This document shows, in pieces, positions 8,371 to 16,172 of a DNA stretch of 64,000 bases (its first letter is position 1; every line of letters begins with the position of its first letter). Under the pieces are notes generated by a model. It was not told the DNA's origin. It was given only the letters and a program-made list of their open reading frames with translations, and did no database searches. This DNA comes from Luteimicrobium sp042670205. Lineage in GTDB: Bacteria; Actinomycetota; Actinomycetes; Actinomycetales; Cellulomonadaceae. The stretch covers positions 19,798 to 83,797 of the forward strand of contig NZ_JBHUWD010000016.1 in the NCBI RefSeq assembly GCF_042670205.1, in the 5' to 3' direction. The position numbers and the translations under genes are program-made.

Positions 8371-9387
8371 GTGCGGCTGCGACGCGCCAACCTCTCCGGG
8401 CCCGGGTACCACCGTGTGCGCGCCGGGTCCGGCTTCAGCTACCGGGACCCCGGCGGAGACCTCGTCGACGCCGACGAGCGCCGCGCCCTGGAGGCGCTCG
8501 CTATCCCGCCCGCCTGGACGGACGTGTGGATCGCTCCGCACCCGAACGCCCACGTGCTCGCGACGGGCATCGACGCCGCCGGGCGACGCCAGTACCTCTA
8601 CCACCCGCAGTGGCGCGCCCGGCAGGACCGCACCAAGTTCGACCGCATGCTCGCGCTCGCCGAAGCGCTGCCCGGCGCCCGCGGCTGGGTCACGCGCGAC
8701 CTCGAGGGCGACGCGCCCACGCGCCGTCGGGCGCTCGCGGCGGCGTTCCGGCTGCTCGACGTCGCCCACCTCCGCGTGGGCAACGAGCGGTACGCGTCGC
8801 GCCACGGGAGCCGGGGGATCGCGACGCTGCGGGTCCGCGACGCGACGGTCGAGGACGACCACGTGCTGCTGCGCTTCCCCGGCAAGTCCGGCCAGCTGTG
8901 GGAGTCCGAGCTGGTCGACCTGCGCCTTGCCCGTGTCCTCGGCGAGCGCGCCGGCGACGACCCGGACGCGCGCCTCCTCGGCTTCTCCCGCGACGACGAC
9001 GAGGACGCGGAGCCCGGCCGCATCCTGGTGCCGGTCGACGTCGGAGGGACCGAGGTCTGGGTGCCGCTCGACCCGACGGCCATCAACGAGGACGTCAGGG
9101 CCCGGACCGGCGGCGAGTTCTCCTCGAAGGACTTCCGGACCCTCCACGGGACCGTCGCGGCCGCCGTGTCCCTCGCGGAGCACGGACCGGAGCGGACGGC
9201 GACCGCCCGCAAGCGCGCCGTCGCGCAGGCAATGCGTGATGCGGCCGCCGCGCTCGGCAACACGCCGGCGATCGCGCGGGCGAGCTACGTCGACCCGCGC
9301 GTCGTCGACCTGTACGACCAGGGCACGACGATCGACCCGGACCGGATCGCCTCGGCCGAGGGGGAGCTGCGCCGCCTGCTGGGGTGA
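8371..9387 (+). CDS. DNA topoisomerase IB (poxvirus/eukaryote type)
   Basis: A 338-residue type IB topoisomerase that relaxes supercoils through a 3'-phosphotyrosyl intermediate. The GTG at 8371 follows the ligD stop by 2 bp, so the two genes are probably co-transcribed. Visible hallmarks are YLYHPQWRARQDRTKFDRM, LRVGNERYA (catalytic Arg), FPGKSGQLWE (catalytic Lys) and, near the C-terminus, NTPAIARASYVDPRVVDLY, where Tyr in ASYVDP is the nucleophile. Its length is usual for bacterial members. It lies in an operon with end-joining genes, which suggests but does not prove a repair-linked role. Confidence 0.93.
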   Translation: MRLRRANLSGPGYHRVRAGSGFSYRDPGGDLVDADERRALEALAIPPAWTDVWIAPHPNAHVLATGIDAAGRRQYLYHPQWRARQDRTKFDRMLALAEALPGARGWVTRDLEGDAPTRRRALAAAFRLLDVAHLRVGNERYASRHGSRGIATLRVRDATVEDDHVLLRFPGKSGQLWESELVDLRLARVLGERAGDDPDARLLGFSRDDDEDAEPGRILVPVDVGGTEVWVPLDPTAINEDVRARTGGEFSSKDFRTLHGTVAAAVSLAEHGPERTATARKRAVAQAMRDAAAALGNTPAIARASYVDPRVVDLYDQGTTIDPDRIASAEGELRRLLG

Positions 9388-9392
9388 GGCGG

Positions 9393-10094
9393 CTACGCCC
9401 GCCCGACGACGCGCGGACGCCACCGCGCGAGATCGCTCTCGAGCCCGCGCGCGCGGTCCGCGGACAGGACCTCGTCGGTGCGCTCGACCCGGACGACCCG
9501 GTCGGTGCGGAAGCCCCGGACGGCGTCCCGTGTGCGGCACCAGCCCACCAGGTACCACGCGCCGTCGGCCTCGAGGAGGGCCAGCGGCTCGACGGTGCGC
9601 TGCGTCGTCGTACCGGCGCCGTCGCGGTACTCGAGGCGGAGCACGCGTCGTTCCGCGACGGCGCGCGCGACCCCGTCGACGCCGCTCGCTCGGTCGGTGG
9701 GCGCGCGCCCGACCGACCGGACGTCCGGGGCGAGGCGTCGCAGGGTCTCACGGGTCGAGGCGGGCAACCCCGCACCGACCTTGTCGCGTGCCCGCCGCGC
9801 CGCGGCGGCGAACGGCGACCCGTCGAGGAGGTCGAGCGCGACCGCGCACGCGAACGCCTCCTCGGGCGTCAGGTGCAGCGGCGGGAGCGAGTACTCGGGG
9901 ACGACGGCGTACCCACCCGCGCGGCCCGGGACGGCGTAGAGCGGGACGTCGGCCGCCTGGAGCGCCGCGACGTCCCGCTCGACCGTGCGGGTCGAGACCT
10001 CGAGCTCACGCGCCAGGCGCGAGACGGAGATCGGCTTCGGTGCCCGCGCGCGCAGGTGGTCGACGAGCGCGTGGTGGCGTTCGGACCGTCTCAC
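9393..10094 (-). CDS. WYL-domain transcriptional regulator
   Basis: A 233-residue YafY-type regulator: an N-terminal winged helix (SVSRLARELEVSTRTVERDV) is followed by a WYL domain (VEPLALLEADGAWYLVGWCR), which in this family binds nucleic-acid or nucleotide ligands. The start is taken as the GTG at about 10094, which overlaps the TGA of the SnoaL-like gene by 4 nt and gives a clean MRRSERHHALVDHL N-terminus. Translational coupling suggests it controls or senses the product of that partner. The gene converges on topoisomerase IB with 5 bp between the ends. Confidence 0.88.
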   Translation of the reverse strand: MRRSERHHALVDHLRARAPKPISVSRLARELEVSTRTVERDVAALQAADVPLYAVPGRAGGYAVVPEYSLPPLHLTPEEAFACAVALDLLDGSPFAAAARRARDKVGAGLPASTRETLRRLAPDVRSVGRAPTDRASGVDGVARAVAERRVLRLEYRDGAGTTTQRTVEPLALLEADGAWYLVGWCRTRDAVRGFRTDRVVRVERTDEVLSADRARGLESDLARWRPRVVGRA

Positions 10095-10510
10095 GCGCCG
10101 ATGCTCGCACGGGGCCACCCACGCTCTCCCGTGACGGAGCGTACGGAGCGGATGCGGCCGTCGCCGTCGAAGCTGAACGTGTCGATGCCGCCGCGGTGGA
10201 GGTCGGGGGAGCCGGCGTTCCACACGACGACGGCGAAGCCCGCGCCCGCGCGCACCTCGACCTCGCTGTAGACGAGGCCCGGACGGGTCGAACGGAAGTC
10301 ACGGATGAGGGCGGCGATCTCCGTGGGACCCCGCAGGGCGTCCGCGCGCGCCCCCACGGTCAGGCCCCCGAAGGTCACGCGGGCGTCGGGCGAGAGGATC
10401 GTGTCGGCGATCTCGTAGGCGCCGTTCCACAGGCGGGTCCAGCCGTGGATCGACGCGGGAACGTCGGCGGTGGTGTCGACGGGGACGGGGTACTCGGTGG
10501 TGAGGTCCAT
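10091..10510 (-). CDS. SnoaL/NTF2-like protein
   Basis: A 139-residue single-domain protein with the alpha+beta cone pattern of the SnoaL-like/NTF2 superfamily: IHGWTRLWNGAYEIADTILSPD, a central FGGLTVGA strand pair, and the C-terminal GGIDTFSFDGDGRI. Such proteins can be cyclases, isomerases or simple ligand-binding proteins, and no catalytic assignment is possible here. It overlaps the WYL regulator start by 4 nt, so the pair forms a small operon. Confidence 0.75.
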   Translation of the reverse strand: MDLTTEYPVPVDTTADVPASIHGWTRLWNGAYEIADTILSPDARVTFGGLTVGARADALRGPTEIAALIRDFRSTRPGLVYSEVEVRAGAGFAVVVWNAGSPDLHRGGIDTFSFDGDGRIRSVRSVTGERGWPRASIGA

Positions 10511-10566
10511 ACCGGCGACCCTGCCCGCGCCGGGCGACAGCAGTGTGTCGGTGTTTCCGGGACTGC

Positions 10567-11442
10567 TCAGTCGCCGTTGCCCAGAGGGACGGTGGTGAAC
10601 GCGTCGTAGACGGCCGCCACGTCCTCCTTGCCGTGCCCGTCGAGCGACGTGACGCCCAGGACCCGGTCGAGCGCGTCGAGCAGCGTGACCGTGGTCCCCG
10701 TCGCGCGAGCGGTGTGGATCATGAGCCCGACGTCCTTGCGCAGGGCGTCGACCGTGAAGGTCGGGGCGAGGTCCTCGGCGAGCATGTGGTCGGCCTTGAG
10801 GTGCGCGTACTGGCAGTCGGTCGCGGTCCCGCTGATCGCGTCGAGGAACAGCTGCGGGTCGAGGCCCTGCGCGGCCGCGAGCGCGAGCGACTGCGCTGCG
10901 CCCGCCGTGATGGTCGCGAGCCAGGCGTTGCACGCGAGCTTGAGCGCGCTCGCGCAGCCGACCGTGTCGCCCGCGTGGAGCGTCTTCGCGGACATCGCCT
11001 CGAGCACGGGCCTGGCGCGGTCGACGAGCGCCGGGTCGCCTGCGGTGAGGATCGTGAGCTCGCCGCGCGCCGCGGGGCCGCGGGTCCCGAGCATCTGCGC
11101 CTCGACCAGGGGGACGCCCAGCTCGGCAGCGCGGGACGCGACCTCCTGGGTGCCGTCGACGCCGATCGTGGTGGCCTGCGCCCAGACCGTGCCGTCGGTG
11201 AGTGCGGGGCCCGCGTCGTCGAGCACGTCGAGGACGGCGTCCGCGTCGAACACGATCGACAGGACGACGTCCGCGCCGGCCACCGCGTCGGCGGCGGTGG
11301 CGGCGACCCGGACGCCGTCGTCGGCGAGCGGCGCGGCCTTGGCGGGGGTGCGGTTCCAGGCCGTGACCTGGTGCCCCGCTCGGACGAGGGTCCCCGCGAC
11401 GGCGGAGCCCATGATCCCGGTACCGAGGATGGTGACGTTCAT
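10567..11442 (-). CDS. NAD(P)-dependent dehydrogenase, 3-hydroxyisobutyrate dehydrogenase family
   Basis: A 291-residue beta-hydroxyacid dehydrogenase. The N-terminal Rossmann motif is ILGTGIMGSAVAGTL. The helical C-terminal half carries the family lysine in ASALKLACNAWLA. Substrates in this family include 3-hydroxyisobutyrate, tartronate semialdehyde and small aldehydes; the sequence does not decide between them. An AGAGG element sits close before the ATG. The upstream SDR gene is on the same strand, 97 bp away, with a possible terminator between. Confidence 0.88.
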   Translation of the reverse strand: MNVTILGTGIMGSAVAGTLVRAGHQVTAWNRTPAKAAPLADDGVRVAATAADAVAGADVVLSIVFDADAVLDVLDDAGPALTDGTVWAQATTIGVDGTQEVASRAAELGVPLVEAQMLGTRGPAARGELTILTAGDPALVDRARPVLEAMSAKTLHAGDTVGCASALKLACNAWLATITAGAAQSLALAAAQGLDPQLFLDAISGTATDCQYAHLKADHMLAEDLAPTFTVDALRKDVGLMIHTARATGTTVTLLDALDRVLGVTSLDGHGKEDVAAVYDAFTTVPLGNGD

Positions 11443-11474
11443 GCCTCTTGCCTACCACGCAGGCGCCCGCGCGG

Positions 11475-11511
11475 CCGGGCGAGGTGCGTCGTCACGGGCC
11501 GGTTCGCCCGG
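11475..11511 (-). terminator. Possible stem-loop after the SDR gene
   Basis: CCGGGCGA (11475-11482) and TCGCCCGG (11504-11511) are perfect 8-bp arms with a 21-nt loop that itself contains G/C pairing potential. It lies between the end of the SDR gene and the next start on the same strand. The support is weak. Confidence 0.35.
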
Positions 11512-11539
11512 ACGGCGGCACCCCGCCCGACGGGGGCCG

Positions 11540-12439
11540 TCAGGCCCGAGGGAGGTAGCCGCCCGCGGCGATGTCCTCGAGGAGCGTCGGGCCGGTCGGC
11601 GTCCAGCCGTAGCGCGCGCGGGTCAGAGCGCTCGACGCGGGCGCGTCGAGGGCGACGAAGCGGCTGATCCAGCCGAAGTGCTCGGCCGCCTCCTCGGGCG
11701 CGACCGACCGGGCCGGGACGTCGAGGCTCCGGCCGATGGCCTCCGCGATGTCGAGCATGGCCACGCCCTCCTCCGCGACCGCGTGCACGACGCCGCCCGC
11801 CGGCGCCTGCTCGAGCGCGAGCGCGACGAGGCGTGCGGCGTCCGACCGGTGGACGGCGGGCCAGCGGTTCGCGCCGTCGCCCACGTACGCGGCCGCTCCG
11901 CGCTCGCGGGCGACCCGGGTCAGCTCGGCGACGAAGCCGTGGTCGCCGATGCCGTGGACGCTGGCCGCGAAGCGCAGCGAGACGGTCCGCACGCCCTGCT
12001 CGGCGTACTCGAGCCCGAGAGCCTCGCTGCCGCCGCGGGGCGCGTCCGGGCCGACGTGCTGCGACGCGTCGTCCTCCGTCGCGAGGCGGCCCGGCGCGAG
12101 GCCCGCGACGCCGGCCGCGAAGAGGAAGGGGCGGTCCGAGCCGGCGAGGGTGTCGCCGATCGTCCCGACGACGGAACGCTCGACGCGGCCCGACTCCGCG
12201 AACCGGTCGAAGTCGTGGACGAAGCCGAGGTGGACGACGCCGTCGGAGTCGGCGGCGGCGTCCTTGATGATCCCGAGGTCGTCGAGCGTGCCACGCAGGG
12301 GGGTGGCGCCGCGCGCGGCGAGCGCCTCGGCGGAGGCGTCGGACCGGGCGAGCCCGACGACGTCGTGGCCGGCGGCCAGGAGCTCTCCGGTGACGGCGGA
12401 GCCGATCCAGCCGGTCGCTCCGGTGACGAAGATGCGCAT
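11540..12439 (-). CDS. NAD(P)-dependent epimerase/reductase (extended SDR)
   Basis: A 299-residue extended short-chain dehydrogenase. It starts with the nucleotide-binding motif MRIFVTGATGWIGSAV and continues with LAARGATPLRGTLDDL and DGVVHLGFVH. The usual Tyr-x-x-x-Lys pair is not obvious by eye, so it may be an atypical member. It diverges from a TetR regulator across an 85-bp gap holding two copies of one palindromic operator, which makes it the likely target of that repressor. The substrate is unknown. Confidence 0.86.
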   Translation of the reverse strand: MRIFVTGATGWIGSAVTGELLAAGHDVVGLARSDASAEALAARGATPLRGTLDDLGIIKDAAADSDGVVHLGFVHDFDRFAESGRVERSVVGTIGDTLAGSDRPFLFAAGVAGLAPGRLATEDDASQHVGPDAPRGGSEALGLEYAEQGVRTVSLRFAASVHGIGDHGFVAELTRVARERGAAAYVGDGANRWPAVHRSDAARLVALALEQAPAGGVVHAVAEEGVAMLDIAEAIGRSLDVPARSVAPEEAAEHFGWISRFVALDAPASSALTRARYGWTPTGPTLLEDIAAGGYLPRA

Positions 12440-12454
12440 GGGTGGTCCTTCCGA

Positions 12455-12477
12455 GTGATGTCAGGATGTGACATCAC
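12455..12477. promoter_or_regulatory. Operator O1 for the TetR regulator
   Basis: GTGATGTCA, 5 nt, then TGACATCAC: a perfect 9-5-9 palindrome located 16 bp before the start of the divergent SDR gene. Confidence 0.8.
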
Positions 12478-12488
12478 TCAACGTAGCA

Positions 12489-12511
12489 CTGATGACAGGC
12501 TCTGACATCAC
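12489..12511. promoter_or_regulatory. Operator O2 for the TetR regulator
   Basis: CTGATGACA, 5 nt, then TGACATCAC: the same 9-5-9 layout as the neighbouring site, with the right half identical and two differences in the left half. It lies immediately upstream of the TAGGAT box of the TetR gene, which suggests autoregulation. Confidence 0.7.
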
Positions 12512-12512
12512 C

Positions 12513-12518
12513 TAGGAT
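12513..12518 (+). promoter_or_regulatory. -10 box (TAGGAT) of the apparently leaderless TetR gene
   Basis: TAGGAT lies 6 nt before the ATG at 12525 with no ribosome binding site between. It directly abuts operator O2. Confidence 0.55.
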
Positions 12519-12524
12519 GGCGTC

Positions 12525-13100
12525 ATGGCCCGATGGCAGCCCGACGCCCGCGAACGACTCCGTGCCGCCGCGCTCGACCTCTTCGACGAGCGCGGCTTCG
12601 ACCAGACGTCCGTCGCGCAGATCGCGCAGCGTGCCGAGCTCACCGAGCGCACCTTCTACCGTCACTACGCCGACAAGCGCGAGGTGCTGTTCCAGGGCCA
12701 GGAGCAGCTCAACGACACGCTCGCCGCCGGCGTCGCAGCGGCCACCGAGCTCGGACCGCTCGCGGTGGCCGACGAGGTCCTCGCGCGCGCCGCGACCTTC
12801 TTCGACGACGAGCGCCGACCGTTCTCGCGACGCCGGCAGCGCGTCATCGACGCGAACCCGGAGCTCGTCGAGCGCGAACGCGCCAAGATGGCCCATCTCA
12901 CCGACGCCCTCGCCGCCGGCCTCCGAGCGCGCGGGGTCCCGGACGTGCGCGCCGCGGTGGCCGCCGGGACGATCGTCTCCGCCTTCCAGGTCACGTTCGA
13001 GCTCTGGGTCGCGCCGGGGGAGACGCGAGGCTTCACCGAGCTCGGCCGCGCCGTCGTCGGCGAGCTCCGGGCGGCGCTCGCTGCCGACGCCGCCCTCTAG
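12525..13100 (+). CDS. TetR-family transcriptional regulator
   Basis: A 191-residue TetR-type repressor. The N-terminal helix-turn-helix is visible as AALDLFDERGFDQTSVAQIAQRAELTERTFYRHYADKR within residues 10-50. The remainder is the variable helical ligand and dimerisation domain. It is divergent from the epimerase-type SDR gene, and two matching palindromes lie in the shared intergenic region. This supports repression of both genes and relief by a small molecule handled by the SDR. Its TAG stop also forms the -10 box of rnhA. Confidence 0.92.
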   Translation: MARWQPDARERLRAAALDLFDERGFDQTSVAQIAQRAELTERTFYRHYADKREVLFQGQEQLNDTLAAGVAAATELGPLAVADEVLARAATFFDDERRPFSRRRQRVIDANPELVERERAKMAHLTDALAAGLRARGVPDVRAAVAAGTIVSAFQVTFELWVAPGETRGFTELGRAVVGELRAALAADAAL

Positions 13101-13103
13101 GGT
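13098..13103 (+). promoter_or_regulatory. -10 box (TAGGGT) of apparently leaderless rnhA
   Basis: TAGGGT starts at the stop codon of the TetR gene and lies 6 nt before the GTG of rnhA. No ribosome binding site is present. Confidence 0.5.
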
Positions 13104-13109
13104 GGGGCC

Positions 13110-13631
13110 GTGCCCGAAGAGACCGTCCTCGTCACCCCGCCCGACCCGTCCGCCGTCCCGCCCACGGAGCGCGGCGAGCTGACCGTCGTCGAGATGTGGA
13201 CCGACGGCGCGTGCAAGGGCAACCCCGGCCCCGGTGGCTGGGGCGTGCTCATGCGGTCGAAGGGGCGCGAGAAGGAGCTCTTCGGCGGCGACCCGACGAC
13301 GACGAACAACCGCATGGAGCTCACCGCCGTGATCGAGGGCCTGCGCACGCTGACGCGGCCGTGCGACGTCACGCTCCACGTCGACTCGTCGTACGTCATG
13401 AACGGCATGAAGTCGTGGATCGTCGGCTGGAAGCGCAACGGCTGGCGTACCAAGGACAAGAAGCCCGTCAAGAACGTCGAGCTGTGGCAGGCGCTCGACG
13501 CCGAGGTCGCACGGCACCAGGTGACGTGGGTCTGGGTCAAGGGGCACGCGGGCGACCCCGGAAACGAGCGCGCCGACCAGCTCGCCAACAAGGGCGTCGA
13601 CCTCGTCCGGGACGGCGCGAAGCGCGCCTGA
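13110..13631 (+). CDS. rnhA: Ribonuclease HI
   Basis: A 173-residue type 1 RNase H that cleaves the RNA strand of RNA-DNA hybrids. The DEDD metal-binding set is intact: D32 in WTDGACKGNPGPGG, E70 in NNRMEL, D92 in HVDSSYV and D156 in GNERADQLA, with H146 in VKGHAG on the flexible loop. The basic-protrusion segment is present (VGWKRNGWRTKDKKPVKN). The length is slightly above the bacterial norm because of a 25-residue N-terminal extension. The GTG start is supported by a TAGGGT box 6 nt upstream. Confidence 0.96.
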   Translation: MPEETVLVTPPDPSAVPPTERGELTVVEMWTDGACKGNPGPGGWGVLMRSKGREKELFGGDPTTTNNRMELTAVIEGLRTLTRPCDVTLHVDSSYVMNGMKSWIVGWKRNGWRTKDKKPVKNVELWQALDAEVARHQVTWVWVKGHAGDPGNERADQLANKGVDLVRDGAKRA

Positions 13632-13710
13632 CCCGAGGCCCGCGCGGCCGGAGCGACCGGTGTCCGCGAGATCACGTCCGGGCAGTTGGAGACCACGCCC
13701 TCGCGTGGCC

Positions 13711-13716
13711 TAGGCT
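13711..13716 (+). promoter_or_regulatory. -10 box (TAGGCT) of apparently leaderless lpdA
   Basis: TAGGCT lies 7 nt before the GTG at 13724, and no Shine-Dalgarno sequence is visible. Confidence 0.5.
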
Positions 13717-13723
13717 CGGACCC

Positions 13724-15136
13724 GTGGCTGAACACTTCGACGTCGTCGTTCTCGGTGCTGGACCTGGTGGGTACGTCGCGGCTGTCCGCGCGGCGCAGCT
13801 CGGCCTGCGCACCGCCGTGGTGGAGGAGAAGTACTGGGGAGGTGTGTGCCTCAACGTGGGCTGCATCCCGTCCAAGGCGCTCCTGCGCAACGCCGAGATC
13901 GCGCACATGCTGAACCACGAGAAGGCCCTCTTCGGCATCTCGGGCGAGACCACCATCGACTTCGGTGCGGCGTTCGACCGCAGCCGCGAGGTCGCCGAGG
14001 GTCGCGTCAAGGGCGTCCACTTCCTCATGCGGAAGAACAAGATCACCGAGTACGACGGCCGCGGCTCCTTCGTCGACGCGAACACGCTCGACGTGACCAA
14101 GTCCGACGGCTCGTCCGAGCGGATCACGTTCGCCAACGCGATCATCGCGACCGGCTCGACCGTGCGCCTCCTCCCGGGCGTCGAGCTGTCCGAGAACGTC
14201 GTCACGTACGAGAAGCAGATCCTCACGCGCGAGCTGCCCAAGTCCATCGTCATCGTCGGCGCGGGCGCCATCGGCATGGAGTTCGGCTACGTGCTCCGCA
14301 ACTACGGCGTCGAGGTCACGATCGTCGAGTTCCTCGACCGTGCGCTGCCGAACGAGGACGAAGAGGTCTCCAAGGAGATCACCAAGCAGTACAAGAAGCT
14401 CGGCATCGACATCCTGGCGTCGACCAAGGTCGAGACCGTCGTCGACGGCGGCTCCCAGGTCACCGTCACGTACACGGGCAAGGACGGCAAGCCCGGCCAG
14501 CTCGTCGCCGACAAGGTCCTCATGTCGGTCGGCTTCGCGCCGAACGTCACCGGCTACGGGCTCGAGAACACGGGCGTCGAGCTCACAGAGCGCGGCGCCA
14601 TCGCGATCGACGACTCGATGCGCACCAACGTCCCCAGCATCTACGCGATCGGCGACGTCACCGCGAAGCTCCAGCTCGCGCACGTGGCCGAGGCCCAGGG
14701 CGTCGTCGCGGCCGAGACCATCGGCGGCGCCGAGACCCTCCCGCTCGGCGACTACCGCATGATGCCGCGCGCGACGTTCTGCCAGCCGCAGGTCGCGAGC
14801 TTCGGCCTCACCGAGGCGCAGGCCCGCGCCGAGGCCGAGGCGAACGGCCGCGAGATCACCGTCGCCAAGTTCCCCTTCATGGCGAACGGCAAGGCCCACG
14901 GCCTCGGCGACCCGGTCGGGTTCGTCAAGCTCATCGCCGACTCCGAGTACGGCGAGCTGCTCGGCGGCCACCTCATCGGCCCCGACGTGTCCGAGCTGCT
15001 CCCCGAGCTCACGCTCGCGCAGAAGTGGGACCTCACCGCCAACGAGCTCGCGCGCAACGTGCACACGCACCCGACGCTGTCCGAGGCGCTTCAGGAGGCG
15101 TTCCACGGTCTCGTGGGGCACATGATCAACATCTGA
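13724..15136 (+). CDS. lpdA: Dihydrolipoyl dehydrogenase (E3)
   Basis: A 470-residue flavoprotein disulfide oxidoreductase that reoxidises dihydrolipoamide in the pyruvate and 2-oxoglutarate dehydrogenase complexes. Seen: the FAD dinucleotide fold VVLGAGPGGYVAA, the redox-active pair C42/C47 in GGVCLNVGCIPSKALL, the NAD-binding fold IVGAGAIGMEFGYVL, the second FAD motif YAIGDVT, and the C-terminal catalytic His in HTHPTLSEAL. E1 and E2 genes are not adjacent, which is common for actinobacteria. The GTG start follows a TAGGCT box, and a strong terminator follows the gene. Confidence 0.96.
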   Translation: MAEHFDVVVLGAGPGGYVAAVRAAQLGLRTAVVEEKYWGGVCLNVGCIPSKALLRNAEIAHMLNHEKALFGISGETTIDFGAAFDRSREVAEGRVKGVHFLMRKNKITEYDGRGSFVDANTLDVTKSDGSSERITFANAIIATGSTVRLLPGVELSENVVTYEKQILTRELPKSIVIVGAGAIGMEFGYVLRNYGVEVTIVEFLDRALPNEDEEVSKEITKQYKKLGIDILASTKVETVVDGGSQVTVTYTGKDGKPGQLVADKVLMSVGFAPNVTGYGLENTGVELTERGAIAIDDSMRTNVPSIYAIGDVTAKLQLAHVAEAQGVVAAETIGGAETLPLGDYRMMPRATFCQPQVASFGLTEAQARAEAEANGREITVAKFPFMANGKAHGLGDPVGFVKLIADSEYGELLGGHLIGPDVSELLPELTLAQKWDLTANELARNVHTHPTLSEALQEAFHGLVGHMINI

Positions 15137-15149
15137 CGCACTCACCGCG

Positions 15150-15204
15150 CCCGACGACGGCGGCCGACTCCCGGAGCGGGGAGCCGGCCGCCGCCGTCGT
15201 CGGG
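15150..15204 (+). terminator. Stem-loop terminator of lpdA
   Basis: Perfect 15-bp arms CCCGACGACGGCGGC (15150-15164) and GCCGCCGTCGTCGGG (15190-15204). The 25-nt interior can pair further. It begins 14 bp after the lpdA stop. Confidence 0.75.
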
Positions 15205-15295
15205 ATGCCCTGCGAACCGGCCCGCGGGCTCGTCGTACGGCGGTCAGACGGGTGCCGTCCGGGGCGACGGTCCAGATCGGCCCGTCGGCAGACCT

Positions 15296-16015
15296 TCACT
15301 CGGCCCGTGCACGATCGTCCAGCTCCTCTCCGTGCCGTGTCCGCGACCTCGTGGTGACCTCGGTGAGCACGCGCCCGTTCCGGCCGTCCGCTCGCGGCCG
15401 GCCTCGTGCGATCACGACCGACGCCGTCGCCAGCCAGACCGGCAGCAGCACGTAGTTCACCAGTCCGCCCGGCGGGATCCCGGCGGTGCCCAGGGCGCTC
15501 AGCAGCCCGAGCACGAGCGTGATGATCGCGAACCAGCGCGGCAGCGCGGCGTTGCTGAGACCCCCGAGCCCGGTGGCGACGAGCGTGGTGGCGAGCCCGA
15601 TCCCCATCCCCGCGAAGCCGAAGTAGCCGGCGAAGCTGAGGACGTGCAGGGCCTGGTCGTCGTGGGCGTCTGCGGCGCCGTTGATCATCGCCCAGCTCCA
15701 GAGCACCATCTGCGACAGACCGGCCGCGGCGAGCAGCAGCCCTCCGTAGGAGATCGCCGAGTACGTCGCCTCGCGCGCCTCGGCCGAGCGCAGCCGGCCC
15801 CGGAGCGCGGCAGCGAAGAACACAAGCATGATGCCCATGAGGACGAGGCAGCCGACGGCCGCGTAGTTGACGAACAGGTGGTCCTCGATCGTCGCCGTGG
15901 TCGCCGTGCCCGGTGAGCCGGCGTCCATCTGGAAGAGAAGCGTCTGACCGATCCACGCTGCCCCGGCGACCGCCCCCGTCCAGGGCAGGAACCTCTCGAA
16001 CGTGCTCCCTCTCAT
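15296..16015 (-). CDS. Membrane protein with about six transmembrane segments, unknown function
   Basis: A 239-residue integral membrane protein that I cannot assign to a named family. Hydrophobic stretches are WTGAVAGAAWIGQTLLF, YAAVGCLVLMGIMLVFFAAAL, SYGGLLLAAAGLSQMVLWSWAM, a glycine-rich FAGYFGFAGMGIGLATTLVA, WFAIITLVLGLLSALG and VNYVLLPVWLATASVVI. The tail is charged. It diverges from the sensor kinase gene with 157 bp between, and a perfect 17-bp palindrome lies in that gap. It may therefore be a target of, or an accessory to, the two-component system. That link is inference. Confidence 0.8.
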   Translation of the reverse strand: MRGSTFERFLPWTGAVAGAAWIGQTLLFQMDAGSPGTATTATIEDHLFVNYAAVGCLVLMGIMLVFFAAALRGRLRSAEAREATYSAISYGGLLLAAAGLSQMVLWSWAMINGAADAHDDQALHVLSFAGYFGFAGMGIGLATTLVATGLGGLSNAALPRWFAIITLVLGLLSALGTAGIPPGGLVNYVLLPVWLATASVVIARGRPRADGRNGRVLTEVTTRSRTRHGEELDDRARAE

Positions 16016-16115
16016 CGTCCTGCTCCTTGCTTGCGTGACGTCGGCGACCCTCGCCGACCTCATGACCGTCGCTCGGACTCCGACCCGGTGGCACGGTGCC
16101 GGCGTCCCGAGCGAA

Positions 16116-16132
16116 CCGGGAAGTGTTCCCGG
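16116..16132. promoter_or_regulatory. 17-bp perfect palindrome in the divergent control region
   Basis: CCGGGAAGTGTTCCCGG is a 7-3-7 palindrome between the membrane-protein gene and the histidine kinase gene. It could be the binding site of the adjacent NarL-type response regulator. Confidence 0.45.
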
Positions 16133-16172
16133 GACTCCTGACGGGCACCGCGCGGAGCGCGACACTGGGTAC

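Noticed and set aside
16002..16172. N-terminal extension of the histidine kinase
   Set aside because: It runs through the divergent control region and the 17-bp palindrome; the ATG at 16173 gives a normal membrane N-terminus.
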